DNA from: Tubiluchus corallicola
Taxonomy: Eukaryota > Priapulida > Priapulimorpha > Priapulimorphida > Tubiluchidae
DNA length: 60,000 nucleotides
Assembly (NCBI GenBank): GCA_030141605.1
Contig: JAQGDQ010000035.1
Span: 64,001-124,000, forward strand
Direction of reading: 5' to 3'
Shown here: positions 1 to 42,700 of the stretch, in pieces
Layout of the letters: every line of letters starts with the position of its first letter
How positions within the stretch are numbered: the first letter of the stretch is position 1
Made by a program: the position numbers and the translations under genes
Notes under the pieces: model-generated
Told to the model about the DNA's origin: nothing
Databases searched by the model: none
What the model saw: only the letters and a program-made list of their open reading frames with translations

Positions 1-28878
<28,878 letters not shown>

Positions 28879-30453
28879 ATAACTAATCATCCCTCGGCTA
28901 TAGCGAGGCAGTACACTAATCTGTGGATGATTTCCACAACAAAAACCACAGCAAACTCTTACGGATGAGAGTAAAGCTGTTGCAGTATGTGGTATGACCA
29001 TAATGATCCTTATGGAGCCACACTGTAGTTCTTATACATGGGATAGGGTAAATAGGAAAATGGCGCCGAGTAGAGGTCTGAAAGGTGTATGCTGTTAGGT
29101 CCAGTGCTCCTTTGTAAACAATCTCCATCTTTCATGATTTCATTATGGCTTTTTAACATAAACAGTGGTTAACATAGGAGCACTGAAGGTAACTTGATGT
29201 GAATAATTTGACCTGCAAACACTGCTGTACATTCATTGTACCTCATTCTTATAAGATATGCAGTTTCATGGTGCTGTAGAAGTGTCCATGTGTATTTTTA
29301 TGCATCTTCAAAAGCATATATTCAAAAGTATAAATCTGTATGTATACAAATTTCCGTTGGCACGATAGTATAGTGCCGATACAATGATTGTAGTATTTAG
29401 TGTTTAACAGCAGAAAGTAATAATTTTGAGCAGATTTTGGAAGCACCATTTTTTCTGTCTTTTATCAAGTTTTTCAACATTGTTTCGAAAAACAAATTTA
29501 TTGCTCTATCGTCATGGTGTAGGTGGTTACATTCTAACTTCGTACGTAAATTACTAATTGCTATTGTTAATTGTCTAGGTCTGCATTTGTTACTTAGAAA
29601 CATTGCATCAAGAAAGATGTAATTCTTCAGCACTGCAATAGGAAAAGTCTTATGTGAATCAAAAAAAGTTATTGGCGATTATTTTTACTTGAATTTTGAC
29701 TGGAACCACGTTACTGTGACTACAGGACTATCGTTAAAAATTAGATGAAAAATCTCGGTCCGGGCAAGAGATCCTTCTTTCATTAATTGTAGTTCAGCAG
29801 AAGTTCAGAACAGCATATCCACATCATTGTCTGATTTTTCTCACTATTTCTCAGCAAGGTGCAACCATTCCTCACTATTTATGAGCTGTGAGAGACTCTC
29901 AAAACAAGATAACTGGATTGGTCCCGGAGGCTCTTTTAGCTGAATGTTTGCGACTTGAAAAATTTAACATTCTGCGATTTTTTTCACGAGGCTATATCTT
30001 AGCCAGAATTTACGAAAAATAAAAATTAGAGATTATTGTGCAAACATTTAACTGGAAATGCGTGCTGATTTTGGAATTGTGTTAATAATTAAAGAAGAAT
30101 AGCAACTGGTAGAGTAGTTCTTTTCAGATTTTCACTGAATTTGAGCTAAAAAAAATCAGAAGTTTGGTTTATCTGTGCCAATTTTCAAACATTTTGCTTT
30201 GTTTGCTAATAAATATCGTTTGAATATAAAATATGTAACTTCTGAGATGCCCTATGTACACACCAAATCCTGATTTTGAAAAAAATATAAGAATATGTTG
30301 ATGTTAAATAGACAAAAATACCCAAATATATTTTATTATTTTACTAAAATAGGTTTTCGAAGAAACTTGAATTTGCCTTTCAGTTGCTGAATTTTAAATA
30401 GAGGTACTTGGATCCATGCAGGATTCATGTACTTCCTTTTCTGTTGTGGCAGA

Positions 30454-30935
30454 CAGTGTTGTAGTACTCAAGTCTCGGACTTGAGTCTGGCTCTAGTTGC
30501 AATTTATACTCGGAGTCTACTTGGACTCGAGACCTTACTCGGACTTGTAACAAATGAACTGTTGACTTGGGCTTATCATAAATGATTGGTGACTTAACTC
30601 GGACTCGAAACAACAAGGCACTTGACTTGTCTAGTGACTCGAACTGCATGGATTGTAAAACAAATAATAATTACTCATGTTATAACTATGACATTACAGC
30701 CTTCTCATTCATGAAAGTATTTCAATTCCATGTTTGGACTGTGTCTGGTGTATGTAGCCACGTTTCTATTATGGTTAAAGTGCAATTCTTAAAGTCTGTA
30801 TGATGACTTGAGACTTAGCTCCTACTTGGACATAATGACTCCATACTTGACTCAGATTTGAACCTCAAGGACTTGGGAATTGAGGTTCTTGAGAATCGAC
30901 TTGGACTTGGACTAAAAGACTTGACTACAACACTG
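30454..30935. mobile_element. TIR DNA element (CAGTGTTGTAGT ends)
   Basis: Starts CAGTGTTGTAGTACTCAAGT and ends with the inverse GACTTGACTACAACACTG. The interior is about 450 bp of repeated ACTTG/CAAGT-type words, which look like subterminal repeats. TGGCAGA occurs directly left of the element and again 3 bases beyond its right end, a likely target duplication. No ORF is present, so it is non-autonomous. Confidence 0.8.
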
Positions 30936-33089
30936 GTCTGGCAGATAAACTTCTCTGAGGCGGAATCTGGCTATTTTTATTATTTGTAAGTCAAAGGTCC
31001 AAGTACATTTGAAAAGATCCAAGTATTATTTAACATTTATCATATGGTCAGCTCTATTACTACATAGTTACAGCGCTCGGAATGAAAATACAGCAGTGTT
31101 TGCATTTTCACATTTCACGTGATACATAGGAATTTATTGTAACATGAATATAGTAGCCGTTGCAGAAATGAGGACTTACCCAGTACCCCCGATAACTAGC
31201 GATGGGCTGTGAAGCGCATCAAAATTGTGAGATGGAAATATACCTGCTGAGTGATCTGAATTGAACAGTGCAAGGCAGGCATATACAGAATAACGTAAGA
31301 GAACAGCTAAGTGTGCACGATAACGTTCTTCGAGCTCGTTGCTCTGAAGTGTGTGTATTTTATCAAAGTTACTTTGTCGACAGAGGTTTTTGCGAAAAAT
31401 TTTGTTTTTGAAGCACAGTTGTTGTTGCAAGGGAAATAAATCCAGTCTGCTGCCAGGCATCACTTAGTTTGTTTCTTATAGTGAAGTTGATGCTATAATT
31501 TACTGGCAGAGTAACAGTTATAAAGACGTGAGGAATTTTTGTAACATCCAAGGTGCATATTTGAAAAAAGAAATCTATTGCACAGGTAATAAATGTGCAT
31601 TTAAAAACACAATAGATGAAGGTGATTGTTTTATAGATTTAAACCATTAAGCAGTCTAGCATTAGTTAGTTATTTAGTTTAGTTATATTACTGGGCGATG
31701 GTTGAATGGGGTGATAAGAAAAATTTAAAGATTTTTGTTGATTAGGTGTTCTAAAAATGCATGTTTTTTTTGTTTTAAGAGTTAATTTTTAGCAGAATCT
31801 TTTTTGTTAAGCTCTTTCTTAAAAGTTCTGATTAAAGTTCGCAATTTGTTATTATTCTAATGTTGCTAATAACTGCGCTTGTTACTTTTCAAACGTTTGG
31901 AACATTATCAATGCTTTTTTGCATGGCATTTATGATGGTCGTTACTGTATTCTCTACATTGCAAACAACGGGAAAGTGAAGTATTTAACGTTCGTTTTCA
32001 TATGTTTGTTACGTATTACCTGTTTCACATTGACGTTTCATTTTTTGCAGTCACAGTATTTGACTTGCTTAATGTTAGTTTGAAAAGGAAACCATTTGAC
32101 CTGTAAGACAAATGCTAAAAAAGCTAAAGTATTTTGTTGTGGTTTGTAATCCCACCACTTTGGGTATGAAGTACTATCTGTCAACCAATACCTTGTACTA
32201 TACCAGTTAGTGATCATTTCGTTAGTTTGGTTCCTTGAAAATGTTCGTGTGGATCGATGCAGTTTCTTTGCTTATTTACAGTTAATTCACATTATTCATG
32301 CTGTTAGTTAGTTGGTTATTTTGTACTGCCAAAATCAAACCATAAAGGTTTTACATTCTTTTGCCGGATGAAGAAGTTTGTGGTTCACTTGGTTTGTATT
32401 TGTTTGATTAAATTTACTGTTTAAAATAAAGCATGAAATAGCCATTTTTTCAAAACTTTAAGGAAAATCCTTTGCTGCACGTTTTGTGCAATTCACTTTC
32501 CTGCCTACTATTGTACCTCTAGTTAAACTGGGTGATTATAATAAACTTTGTGTGCATATTTTTTGTTATAAGTGATGCTTGGTTATTCTATTTATCATTC
32601 ATTTCAATTGTCTATTCAATTTATTCTAATCAGTTTATCTAATAAACAATTAGCACTTAGAGGAAGCACAAATAACAGGATCATGATGTACAATGCTACT
32701 TTTTAATACATCCAGTATATTATACACAATTTTTACAATACCATAGTTTTCTGTTTGTTTACTTAGTTAAGATATTTTGCTCAAAGCATCTTATTGATAC
32801 TGAAGATCGTAATAATCTTTTCATAATAATTAACAATTTCATAATAATTAGTAGTTTATAACTGAAGTGTTTAAATGTATTACTAATAGCTTAAAACGTC
32901 TTGGTTTAATGAAGAAATCTACTATACCTCATATCAACATATCCATTGTCCAAATTATTGTCTCTTTAGCACAGAGTGTTGTCAGAAAGCATGCATGATT
33001 ATGATTTTGGGTCACAATAAAAAAGCTAAGAAAATATTATTCCAGTAGGTTCTGGCTGTGGAAAGCCAGAATTAATAATCATTACTCTT

Positions 33090-33143
33090 TATGTTTAGTG
33101 AGGTTGGCAACTAATGATTTAAAGGCCTCGAGTTCAAGTCAAG
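33090..33143 (+). repeat. Weak tRNA-like SINE head
   Basis: An A-box-like TTTAGTGAGGTTGGCA and a B-box-like CGAGTTCAAGTC at fitting distance, followed by T-rich sequence. No cloverleaf. Confidence 0.3.
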
Positions 33144-33837
33144 TACGTCATTTTCATTATTTTTTGTGTAAGAAAAACACCAAATGATGTGTTCATGCAT
33201 CACTGATGACTTCCATGCATAGGACTAATAGTCATGTTATAGACAGATTTTACAGTTTAACTTTATGATGCCTTGATTAGCATAGTAATATAATGTAAGC
33301 AATGTACATGCAAACTGATGCAGTCTATTAGTACGTGAAATCCATGTTAAAAGCAGTAGCAGCCAATTACAGGAGAGTTGCTTACCTCTTCCTTGAGCAC
33401 ACAGCAAATTTTGTTCTAGTTTATAAGCAATTTGTTACAATAGTAACAACCTTTTGCTAAGTAGCTGCAAAAAAGCTTCACAATACAATAACACGGTTAG
33501 CAAATAAATAATTAAAAAAAGCCACTGATGTTATTGGTTTTACTATTCGATTACCAGTAATGGAAATAACAAAATTGTCGTATTTGTTCTGCAGTGCTTT
33601 TTCTAGGCACGTGATGATCTACAGCTTGTAAGGAACTGCATATGTTTCAGAGTAAAAGGCACTGTACACAATTTTGTCTTTAATAGCTCTGCAGCATGCC
33701 TCAGCTGTAACAGCAAATTAGTAAACAAAATATCAGCTACTGAGTTAGTCTTCAAGCTACGCAGACAATTTTAACAAGCCATAATTATATTAAGATATAA
33801 CTAAAACACTTATCACAGAAATAAGTAATGACATGAG

Positions 33838-36800
33838 TCATGAAGCTGGAACCATTTCAGCTTGCCTCTGCTCTGCTTTGATTTTCTTTGCTGTAAAAAA
33901 AGATGATTACAAAGTAAGCAAAATGAACTTGAGAAATTAACTAATCATGCACAGGAAAATATCAATTCTTAATTGTCAATTAGCCGTTTTCCTGCATGGC
34001 ACAGCATATAAACAGTTTTTGTAACATCTTAATTTCCTAATTATGTCAGGCATTGCTCATCTTCATAACCAATACCATTTGGCCAACATATCATGAAAGT
34101 CTTTGACTGACCAAATATTTAACCAACCAAAAAGCCTTCAATCACACCCAGCCATCTATTAACCAGGCTCAGTGTTGTTTAATTTTCAAGTCATGATGAA
34201 CATGCCGTGATCACAGAGCTAATACTCTATTACTACTATGCTTAAACCAATAATGTGAGAATGGCTCAGTGAACAATAAAATTACCTCACACTACATTTA
34301 AGGTATAAAGGGTCTTGTTGCAGGACAAAGCAATTTACTTATACTTCTATTCTTGTACACAATTAAATCCTAGAAATATTGGTTATAAAATCAGTGGCAC
34401 AGTTGACCACCCCCCTCCTTAAACACAACTCCGACCATTACACGACACTGACGCACTACACACACACACGATACACGGCTTGACGAATGCTCTTGTTTTT
34501 TTAAGGCAGAGGCAGGTTTTTAAGGTTTGTTAAGGCAGGTTTTCTGAAGCCATACTTAGCTCGTCTTCTCTGCGACATGTATGGATACCTATTCGCAGCT
34601 ATTTCTAGAAGAAATACAGATCCGCAGTTTGTGACATTCACAAACCTGCGGATCTTATTCATTTTTATGACATACAATGTTTAGACATAAGATCTTCGAG
34701 GTAACCTTTGTTCAAAAACTGTGTTCATGCATTTTAAAGAACTAGAGAAACAAAATGAAGGAGATCTCGCTGCCTCCAAATGATTGAAATCACTACATTA
34801 GTAAATAACAGAGTTAACAATTCTTAGATGAATCTAAGTTGATGTCGATACATGATTCATTACAACCACGTAAAAAATTATGTACAATATATAAGAAGGT
34901 TGCACGATTCTTGCTTATCCTTGTCCATGCATAATACAAAAAGGTTGGTCCATCAACTAAATTACATTTTCACTCCCTTCAATTATGGGATACTACATAA
35001 TAGATAGTAAATAATGTCACGTACGTATTCTCCATGTCTTTCATCATTATATTTTCGAGTTTTATTTTTTAAAATGTATAATTACTATGTAATTATTACA
35101 TTTGCATTAATATTTATATTAATAGAAGTAATTTTGTGACCTGAATGTTGGAACCAATACTATAATTATGTATAATAATTATTGTGAAACCCAAAATCTC
35201 CTACTCATTTCCTAATGTTATGATCCAGACAATTTTTTCTAGCGATACTGCACAGTCTGGCACACCAAACAGGCGCTTCTATTTTTCAGGAAAGGGGTGG
35301 GTAGCTTTTAAAAAGTACTTTACCATGTTTTATGGGCTATAACAACACAAATTTCAAATATTTTCCATATGATAGCAGTCATTAACTCAGTTTTACAAAT
35401 CCAAGGCTGTTATCATTTTTGCATATTTGCCTTGCATTCAAGAAATCTGTAGTGTCAAGCCAACTAAAGCATTGTATGTTGTATGGATCCGCACCTCTAG
35501 TCACTGCCTTTTTTAAACATTACATCCTGTATGAGTGTGTGTGCGTGTATTAACTTTGCGATCTGTTTGACCACCGGATGGCTTCGCATGTTAGCTGTAT
35601 ATCATGGTGTCTTACAGTTGGGGTTGTCGGTAAAAATATTCTAATTTTATTTATTATCAATTATTTAGCGCACAGTTATAAATTTTTGTCGCTATTGGTT
35701 TTCATGTATTGTCATTAGTTTTGTGAAATTTTGTTCGTTTTATTCCATAATTATTCATACACCCTAAAGTTTCATTTCTTCTGTTTGAGTACTGAATAGC
35801 AGTCATTTGTGTATTTCGTTTGTGTATCTTGTACCAAACACTGATTGGCTGCCCTATGTGGTCCACTATGCCTCTGTATAAAATGGTTACTCAAAGCAGA
35901 GTTTTTATAATTGGGCACTGAACAGCTCAAAAAATGCACCATAGACATACCTTTAGGTTCAGCTTCAGGAACTTCTGGGAGCTCTGGAACTTCTGCAACT
36001 TCAGGCACTTCTGGTAACGTTTCCTAAGCATAAAACAAAACCATATCAATCAAACGAAATCGTGTAATTACATAGATATTTAAAGTGCAACATCAAAACA
36101 ATTGACTTTCATTAGAGCAAAATAAGGAAACAATAGAAGGAAAAATAATTTATGACTGGAGTGTTTGCAACTACACAAACTCCCTAGAAGCATTAGATGT
36201 CTGATGTGCAAGCAATAGACATTTATTATGTTCTGACTGGTGGACGATCAATTTTATACAAAACAGCAGCTAGAACAGAATAAATGATTTATTTTAGCTT
36301 TCAAGCTCCCGAATTACATTTAAATTGGTGCAGAACTACTTTACATAAATAAAAAACCAAGCAACCCACTAAACATAATATCAATTTAAGTATCGTTTTA
36401 GTAAACAGAAAATGGACAATGAATGACATAAGCTTAACAATAGATTAGCCCGTTTCAGAGACATTGCATGCTTGTAACATAAACTAAATTTCTGGTATTT
36501 TTACAGCCTACCTGAATGATGGCATCAAGTTCTGCTAATACTGCATCTTCATCTTCTCTCGTTAAAGATCCGGACAATATTTCATCAATTTCCTGTAAAA
36601 ACAAGTAAATAGATTAGTAAATAGAACACCTGTCAAGTGTTGAAAATTGCGAAAAACAAACAAAGAGTGTAAAAAAATATTAAAAATATTAGTACATCAA
36701 AACGAGACAGAAGTGAGCCTGTAAAGCAGTATCTAAATAAAAACTGGTGCAGATTTTTCATGTTCTATCTCATACTGTCTAAATCATATTCCAGATAATT

Positions 36801-39610
36801 TGCAAATGACACAAAATGCACTCAATAAACTAAATATGAAGTTACATTAACAATAAGAAGGAAAAAAATCTAAAGTTGAATACTTTAAATATGCAAGATT
36901 ATTGACAAATCTGTTTTCACTTTTATGTCTCGCTTATGCAAAACAAAATGACCCAGTCTTAATGTTTTACAACACACATATGGCACGCACACATGTTCAA
37001 ACACATTGACTGCTCAATATCACATCCCAATATCTGCACTAAACATGGTAAAAAAACATTTTGCTAAAATAAATATTGAAAAATCAAGATATGATTGTAT
37101 AGTCATCTAGTTATCCCATTATAACACCGACTTCAACTGTTTGCTAGCTAATCTGTGAACATTACACAGGCTATTACAAATACATATTAAATCCATATGA
37201 TTCATAGAATTAGTGGTAGCAGCTACCCTCTGGTATTCTATGCCAGCTTGAGCTTCGTCCATTATTCTCTCCACATCTTCTATTGACATAACTTCGTGTA
37301 TCTTCTTTAGGGCATCATTACCAGTCTTTAGACCTTGCACAACCTGTACTTCAATTTGAGCATACTCAAGGTCGCTTGCCTAAAAAAATCAAAAATGTAC
37401 ACGGTATAAATTATATACTTGCCTAAAATGACATGACTGATGCATGCTACAAAGCATATTCTCCATTTTGCACTACAGCCTTTTCTGTTCAATATCAAAA
37501 CCAGTGAGTTCTACTAAATATTCAAAAATCCCTTCAACAATTTCATAAAAATTCGTTGATATTTGCAAAAAAATCCCAGCAACAATTTGTTCTGAAGCCT
37601 CATCATCAAAGAAAAAAACATTTTACCATTCGCTCTAGATTTTCTATTTGCTGATCTGTTTTTGTAATCAAGTTTTCTTGATATCTTTTCTTCTTTAAAA
37701 GAAGTTTTGCCTTCCTGAAACATAACAAAAGAGTAAAACATGAATGTTCATCATAAATGCTGTGCCTGAGTTGAGAGAGAATACTAGACTTGTGCAAAGA
37801 GTGAAGCGAATAATGACTCCACGTTCTAATACAAATTCTGTGGTTTATTTTTTATTTTTATTTTTTCATTCATTATGCACATACAAAAATAAAATTATAA
37901 AATTACTAATTAACAGTGCATTACAGTGCCATGAGTGCAGTAGAAGAAATTATCTTATGAGCTATGCTCAACATGGATAAGACTAAATTAATGACATAAA
38001 CAACAACTAAAAATACATTAAATGGAGCAAAGCAAACAGATGTGAGAAAATGATAATGACGATGTTGATGATGGTCTGCTGTTAGGCAAATAATGGCTGT
38101 CATCAATACAAAAACTACATTCACATGTTAGGCAAAAACAACTCTTGAGTAACAAACTTTTAAATACTGATGATATACAAGTTAGGGATATTCTTTAAAT
38201 ACGCACAACATTTTAAACTATGATATTCCTCAACTAAGTTGCTTTGGAATTGATTCGAAATATGATAGCATTTCCACGCGTTTACATTTGGACAGAATCT
38301 TAACAAATTTTCAGAAATGTTTCCTAACTACACTCTACAGCCAAATGTAAGCTATGAAGTAGCACACCTAGTTCATCGATTATAATAATAACCAATGACA
38401 ATAATCGTATTTTGGTATTTTTTATTTGCTGTAAAGATCACACAAGTTTATCATCCTGTAATTTTGTGAAAACAGGTGTCCACACACAGTGAAATCAGTA
38501 AAAGTAACACTATTCATCATTTTAAACCTAATGCAATTTGCCATAAAATTCTGCAATTTAGATTTTATCTGCAAAAAAATTTCTGCCGTATATTTGGCTC
38601 CAGAATTAACCACTCCCAGAGTTCAAAAATCGATGAACCAATGAGGTTTCAAGAACGAAAATAAAATGGATACATGTTCAGTTCTACAATTTAAATTTTG
38701 AGGCATTACTACTCCTGGGTAAAATTTAAACACTAACTCCAAATAAATAAACTGACACCAGAAACTTAATGCTTAGCAGACTTACTCTTTTTTACCATCT
38801 TTGAGGAGCTGCTTGGCAAATTGCCTCTCCTTCTCAAGCTGACTGTGCAATTTTTTCTGGTATTTTTTCAAAGTGTCTCTTTGTTGCTTTAATTGCTGTA
38901 TAAAAACAAAAGCGATTTAGATAAATTTTAACATCAACATACCACATTTACGGTAATAAATGTTTGAACTATGAAGCTATTTGAAAATCAACTTCTATCA
39001 AACTTGGATAACTAAAGGACACTTTGGCCAAGTGTAACATAGTAAAAAAACTAAACATCTAAAATGAAAGAAACAATGATTAACAAATGAGCAGAAAATT
39101 TCCTAAAACAAACGTATCAACAGACAAATACAAAAAACTATAGAATTTCACTCTTTTATTCGATTAATAAGAGATGTCATGATGTAAAAATGTGTAAAAA
39201 CACTGATGCTGGTGTTGCTGATGACTGAGAGCTTCAGCATTGCAGTTTCATGATACATGAACACTGGTCATTTATGTTTGCATAACAGAAGCAGACATAC
39301 AAAACACAAAGCTGGTCAACAATTTGGCACATGGCAGACAAATAAGAAAATTCTGTTTGACAAACGTAAAAAAATAAACGTAAGAGTTGCACACAAAATG
39401 ATACAGTCGGTCAAGAACCGGAAAAAACACATTTTTTCTAGGCCTAGTAGCGAACCAGTACCATGTGAGATATGACACACCTGATGAATTTTGTTCCATA
39501 CAGAACTCACAAAATCTGGGGTAGATTTAAAAACTCACCAAAATGGCTTTGTCTTGTTCTGTTATTCTACTTTCTGGTTTTTTCTTTGGTTTTCCAAAGA
39601 GGTGTCCCAT
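33838..39610 (-). CDS. CHMP6: Charged multivesicular body protein 6 (ESCRT-III subunit, Vps20 family)
   Basis: CHMP6/Vps20 links ESCRT-II to the ESCRT-III filament on endosomes and at other scission sites. Seven coding exons on the minus strand: 39539-39610, 38786-38895, 37627-37714, 37227-37379, 36512-36592, 35951-36023 and 33838-33890. They total 630 nt, giving 209 residues (human is about 200). All introns are GT-AG and in phase. The start MGHLFGKPKKK keeps Gly2, the myristoylation site of the family. Next come RITEQDKAIL, the basic coiled coil QLKQQRDTLKKYQKKL, AKLLLKKKRYQENL, the MSIEDVERIMDE helix and LSGSLTREDEDAVLAELDAI. The C-terminus QRQAEMVPAS matches the family. Exon 6 (residues 169-192) is an unusual Pro-Glu-Val repeat that enlarges the Vps4-binding MIM2 region. 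Confidence 0.95.
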
Positions 39611-39613
39611 TAC

Positions 39614-39803
39614 TCAACAAGGTTGTACCAGGCAACACCTAAAACACATGATTATTCAGATAAAATTAAGACAAAAATATATAATAACAAGGAATTTACT
39701 CCCATCTGACATTGCTAAAGCTTATTCAGTGAACAATTTCAAGAACAAGCTGAATAGATATTTAGATACGAAATATGGGGTTACAAGAAGCTTGCTCGAT
39801 TAA
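39614..39803 (+). mobile_element. LINE reverse-transcriptase C-terminal scrap
   Basis: The plus-strand frame reads NLLPSDIAKAYSVNNFKNKL followed by NRYLDTKYG. This resembles the end of CR1/L2-type LINE ORF2 proteins (LP--V--A-SVN-FKN-LD-+). Only the tail is recognisable. It lies directly upstream of the CHMP6 start codon, on the opposite strand, and may therefore contribute to the CHMP6 5' region. Confidence 0.45.
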
Positions 39804-40359
39804 CCTCTACCACTCTTATATTTTAAGAGCAGCGGCATGGTATGGTAGTGACCACAGTTAGCAACACTGAATATGGTCAGATTGGTAGATTCAGTTAGGG
39901 TGGTTACGCATCTTGTTTAAGTGGCATACTTTCTGTGCCACTTAAATTTGCTCCAAATTTCATTTATAATGTAATCGTGATAATGTGACAATGAACTTTG
40001 ACCCCAAAGGTTAATAATCATTTTACCTCGGTAGTGTGCATAGCTCCTACCTTCTAAAGATTCTAACCATAAAAACTTGAAAATTAAAGTTGGCGGTATT
40101 TGATTTAAATACTAAAGTTGTTATTATTATAATTTTTTATGATCAATAATTGCTATTTAATCATCTAACCAGGGTTACTCGGTATGTAGTGTGGAGCTGT
40201 AGGCTCTACACGTGCTTTGCACTCACTATCCTAGATCACACCATGAAAATTAATACAACATGAGTAAGTACTTAGATTATGAGACAGTGGAAGGCGGCCA
40301 AGTTAGCCATCTGTAAATCCGATACTGAATTTAGAATGCCTACCTAGGATATGAATATT

Positions 40360-41041
40360 GTCGGGTGCCGAGTAACCCACTAGCCGAAGTACGACAATTG
40401 ATGTACAAGGGCTAGCCCAAGTAGGGCACGTCATACATAGGCTAGCCCAAGTAGGACGTGTTGTACATGGGCTGCCCAAGTAGGACACTAGAGACAGGTC
40501 ACGAATTGAGTTGTTAAGCGTATTGGCACCGTCCGATGTCCTTGTTACATGTTACATTGTACATGTTACAATACTATTGATATTATTAAAACTAAGTAAT
40601 TGTTCTTGCTTTTCCTAAAAAGTTAAAAATTAATTTTTCGTGTTGTGAAGGCTTAGCAGCATCTGTCTCATTTTTAAACTTGCAATTATTTCTGTAATAA
40701 TTGTGTGCATAGTTTCTCTCTTTAAAGCATTAGATACTTAATGTTATGATGATTTTAATGGAGCTAATACTAGTAATAGTAATAATATAATATAGTAATA
40801 ATACTGATGATACTATTGTGAAAATACATTAATTTTGTAAATTGTCATCCATCATTATTATAAATAATCCATCAGTATTATAAAGTTACTTTTTTGTAAA
40901 ACAAATTTAGTTTTACGTTTTATTATGTCCGCCAGTGCCCTACTTGGGCTACCCATGTACGACACTACTTTTCCACAAATTTAGCACAGGCGTTTTACCG
41001 GAAGAGTACTACTTCGGCTAGTGGGTTACTCAGCGCCCTAC
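40360..41041. mobile_element. TIR element A (short copy)
   Basis: Left end GTCGGGTGCCGAGTAACCCA and reverse-complemented right end GTAGGGCGCTGAGTAACCCA match and continue into CTAGCCGAAGTA. Subterminal repeats of the type CCCAAGTAGGACG / GTACATGGGC recur. Internal sequence is shared, inverted, with element B (44877-46352). No ORF beyond repeat-derived frames. Confidence 0.8.
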
Positions 41042-42694
41042 AAATATAAATATCTTAACTGCAATTACTTAAATGAGGACCAATTCTGCCCATTTTAGAT
41101 TGGAATTCTAACAATTTTCTGGCAAAAAACAGGTATTATTATCGTCTTAACCAGACCCTTAGTAAGCCAAGTGAACAATATGACAAACCTTCAAAATTAG
41201 GTCAATACAGTGGCAATACTTCACTCGTATCTGTGGTCTAACGAAATATACATCTGAAACGTTAAAAACAGTTTTGTACTTTTTTATTTGAAATTTATTT
41301 ACTAGTGTAAAGGGTAAAAAATGATATTCAAAATTGCAATACAAAACATTGGTTGGTGTATTTTTGTGAACTAAAAGTGAGACTACAGTACTCTTTTGCT
41401 CCCTTAATATTTTGTTCATAAGAAAAGATAGAAAAAGCAGGTAAAACAAATAAATATTTACACGTATATTTTATTAACGATGCTCTAAGGCTGTTAGAAA
41501 AGCTTTTGAGGATCAGCTATTAATGCTATTTCTCAAACCATGTTGTTCCAAAATGGATCTCAGCGCCTGCTTCTGTAGATGATTGGCCGTTTGTAAGTGC
41601 TTGAATGTAATGTCTATGTCTATGCTTGAAATATGATTTCGTAAAAAATTCGAACATGTTCATTTGACAGGGTTTCTTAAGTTCGATAGACGTGTGTAAG
41701 TAGCTTTGCTCTGTACATCTTATCAAGTGCTACTCACGTAGTATGCTAGTAGGTGTACTGTATTTTTATTTTTATGAATGTCTTTTATGTACTAATAGAT
41801 GTGAGTAAACTAAACTAAACCATTAATTTATACAGTGTATAATTTTGTATATTATAATTACCTAGACAGAAACATAGACTGATTAACTCTTTTTGTCGAT
41901 TTTGCCAGTGAACCTAAAACAGTCAACAAAAAATAATAAGAGTATTATTACAACTTATTTGATGTTCATAGACAAGGACTGCACTTAAATATGTAAAGCC
42001 TACACATTCTCTTCATAAGTAAAATGTCATTGGAGCTGTTCTTCGAATTACAATGACTCTACCTACCTACTCATACACATAAGAAAATGTGTGCATAAGT
42101 AGTCTATAAAATCAAAGCAGCACTGAAACTTAAACTTTACTTAATTTGCCTTAATCAAAAATCATTTTAAACAGCAACGCTAGTATTCACTTTCTTGTTA
42201 TTCTTGTTCTTTCCTCTGTGTTTAGTTTTACGTTTCTGTTATGTTTAAAACTGAAAGCAAAAAATAGGCCTACAAAAGTCTCTCGATAGCTCATAATATG
42301 TGAGCTTTTAGCTTAACATAGAAATAGCTGACAATTCAGGTTAAAGAAATCCCACCCCATTCATAATAAGTCAATTAATTACAATTAAGATGATATTTCA
42401 CACACTTGGGTTGTGGTATGCTACAAATGCTTGCTTTACATAGTTGCATTGAATTTCATAAAATTCATGCTATTATCTCATATATTAAACAATTACTTGT
42501 TAAGCTTAAATCTAAACATAATGAGAATTTGTGTATTATCTGATTATATCACATCTCATCATACACTAGTAGGTAATATAACTACAGAAGGCAAGAATGA
42601 AAGAACAATTTTTTTGTTGTTGAATGAACTTAGTGCAAGCACATAAGCTGTAAAAAGCAATGTTAGTAGTTTAATACTCAGTACATAATAATAA

Positions 42695-42700
42695 TTTATT
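42695..42700 (-). terminator. Poly(A) signal overlapping the stop codon
   Basis: On the minus strand GAAGAATAAATT contains AATAAA, and the TAA stop of the dehydrogenase lies within it. If used, the 3' UTR would be only a few tens of bases. Confidence 0.5.

Larger units (their letters stand above)
28879..33837. other. Intergenic region between SMG1 and CHMP6 (tail to tail)
   Basis: Contains the SMG1 3' UTR of unknown length; I see no obvious AATAAA in the first several hundred bases. It also contains the TIR element at 30454-30935 and a weak SINE head at 33090. A minus-strand open frame at 31176-31463 ends next to a donor-like GTAAGT, but I recognise no protein in it. Downstream of the CHMP6 stop, a minus-strand ATTAAA near 33679 is one candidate poly(A) signal. 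Confidence 0.6.
39611..42694. other. Intergenic region between CHMP6 start and the dehydrogenase 3' end
   Basis: Holds the CHMP6 promoter side (nothing clear in sequence), a LINE scrap at 39614-39803 and TIR element A at 40360-41041. At about 41760-41822 there is a short tandem TAAAC tail that may end another retroelement. No gene is recognised; the small open frames here are repeat-derived or random. Confidence 0.6.

Noticed and set aside
31176-31463. Minus-strand frame ending near a GTAAGT donor between SMG1 and CHMP6
   Set aside because: No protein family recognised and no partner exon found; too weak to call a gene.
35772-35950. Extension of the CHMP6 exon 6 frame to 35772
   Set aside because: A donor (AAAG-GTATGT) ends the exon at 35951, and the true last exon lies at 33838-33890 with the family C-terminus.
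40303-40488. Small minus-strand frame rich in PTWAS repeats (also at 44740 and 46283)
   Set aside because: Translation of the subterminal repeats of TIR elements A and B, not a gene.
40378-41040. Spaced GTAGGAC repeats as a possible CRISPR-like array
   Set aside because: Units are irregular, occur in both orientations and lie within a TIR transposon in an animal genome.
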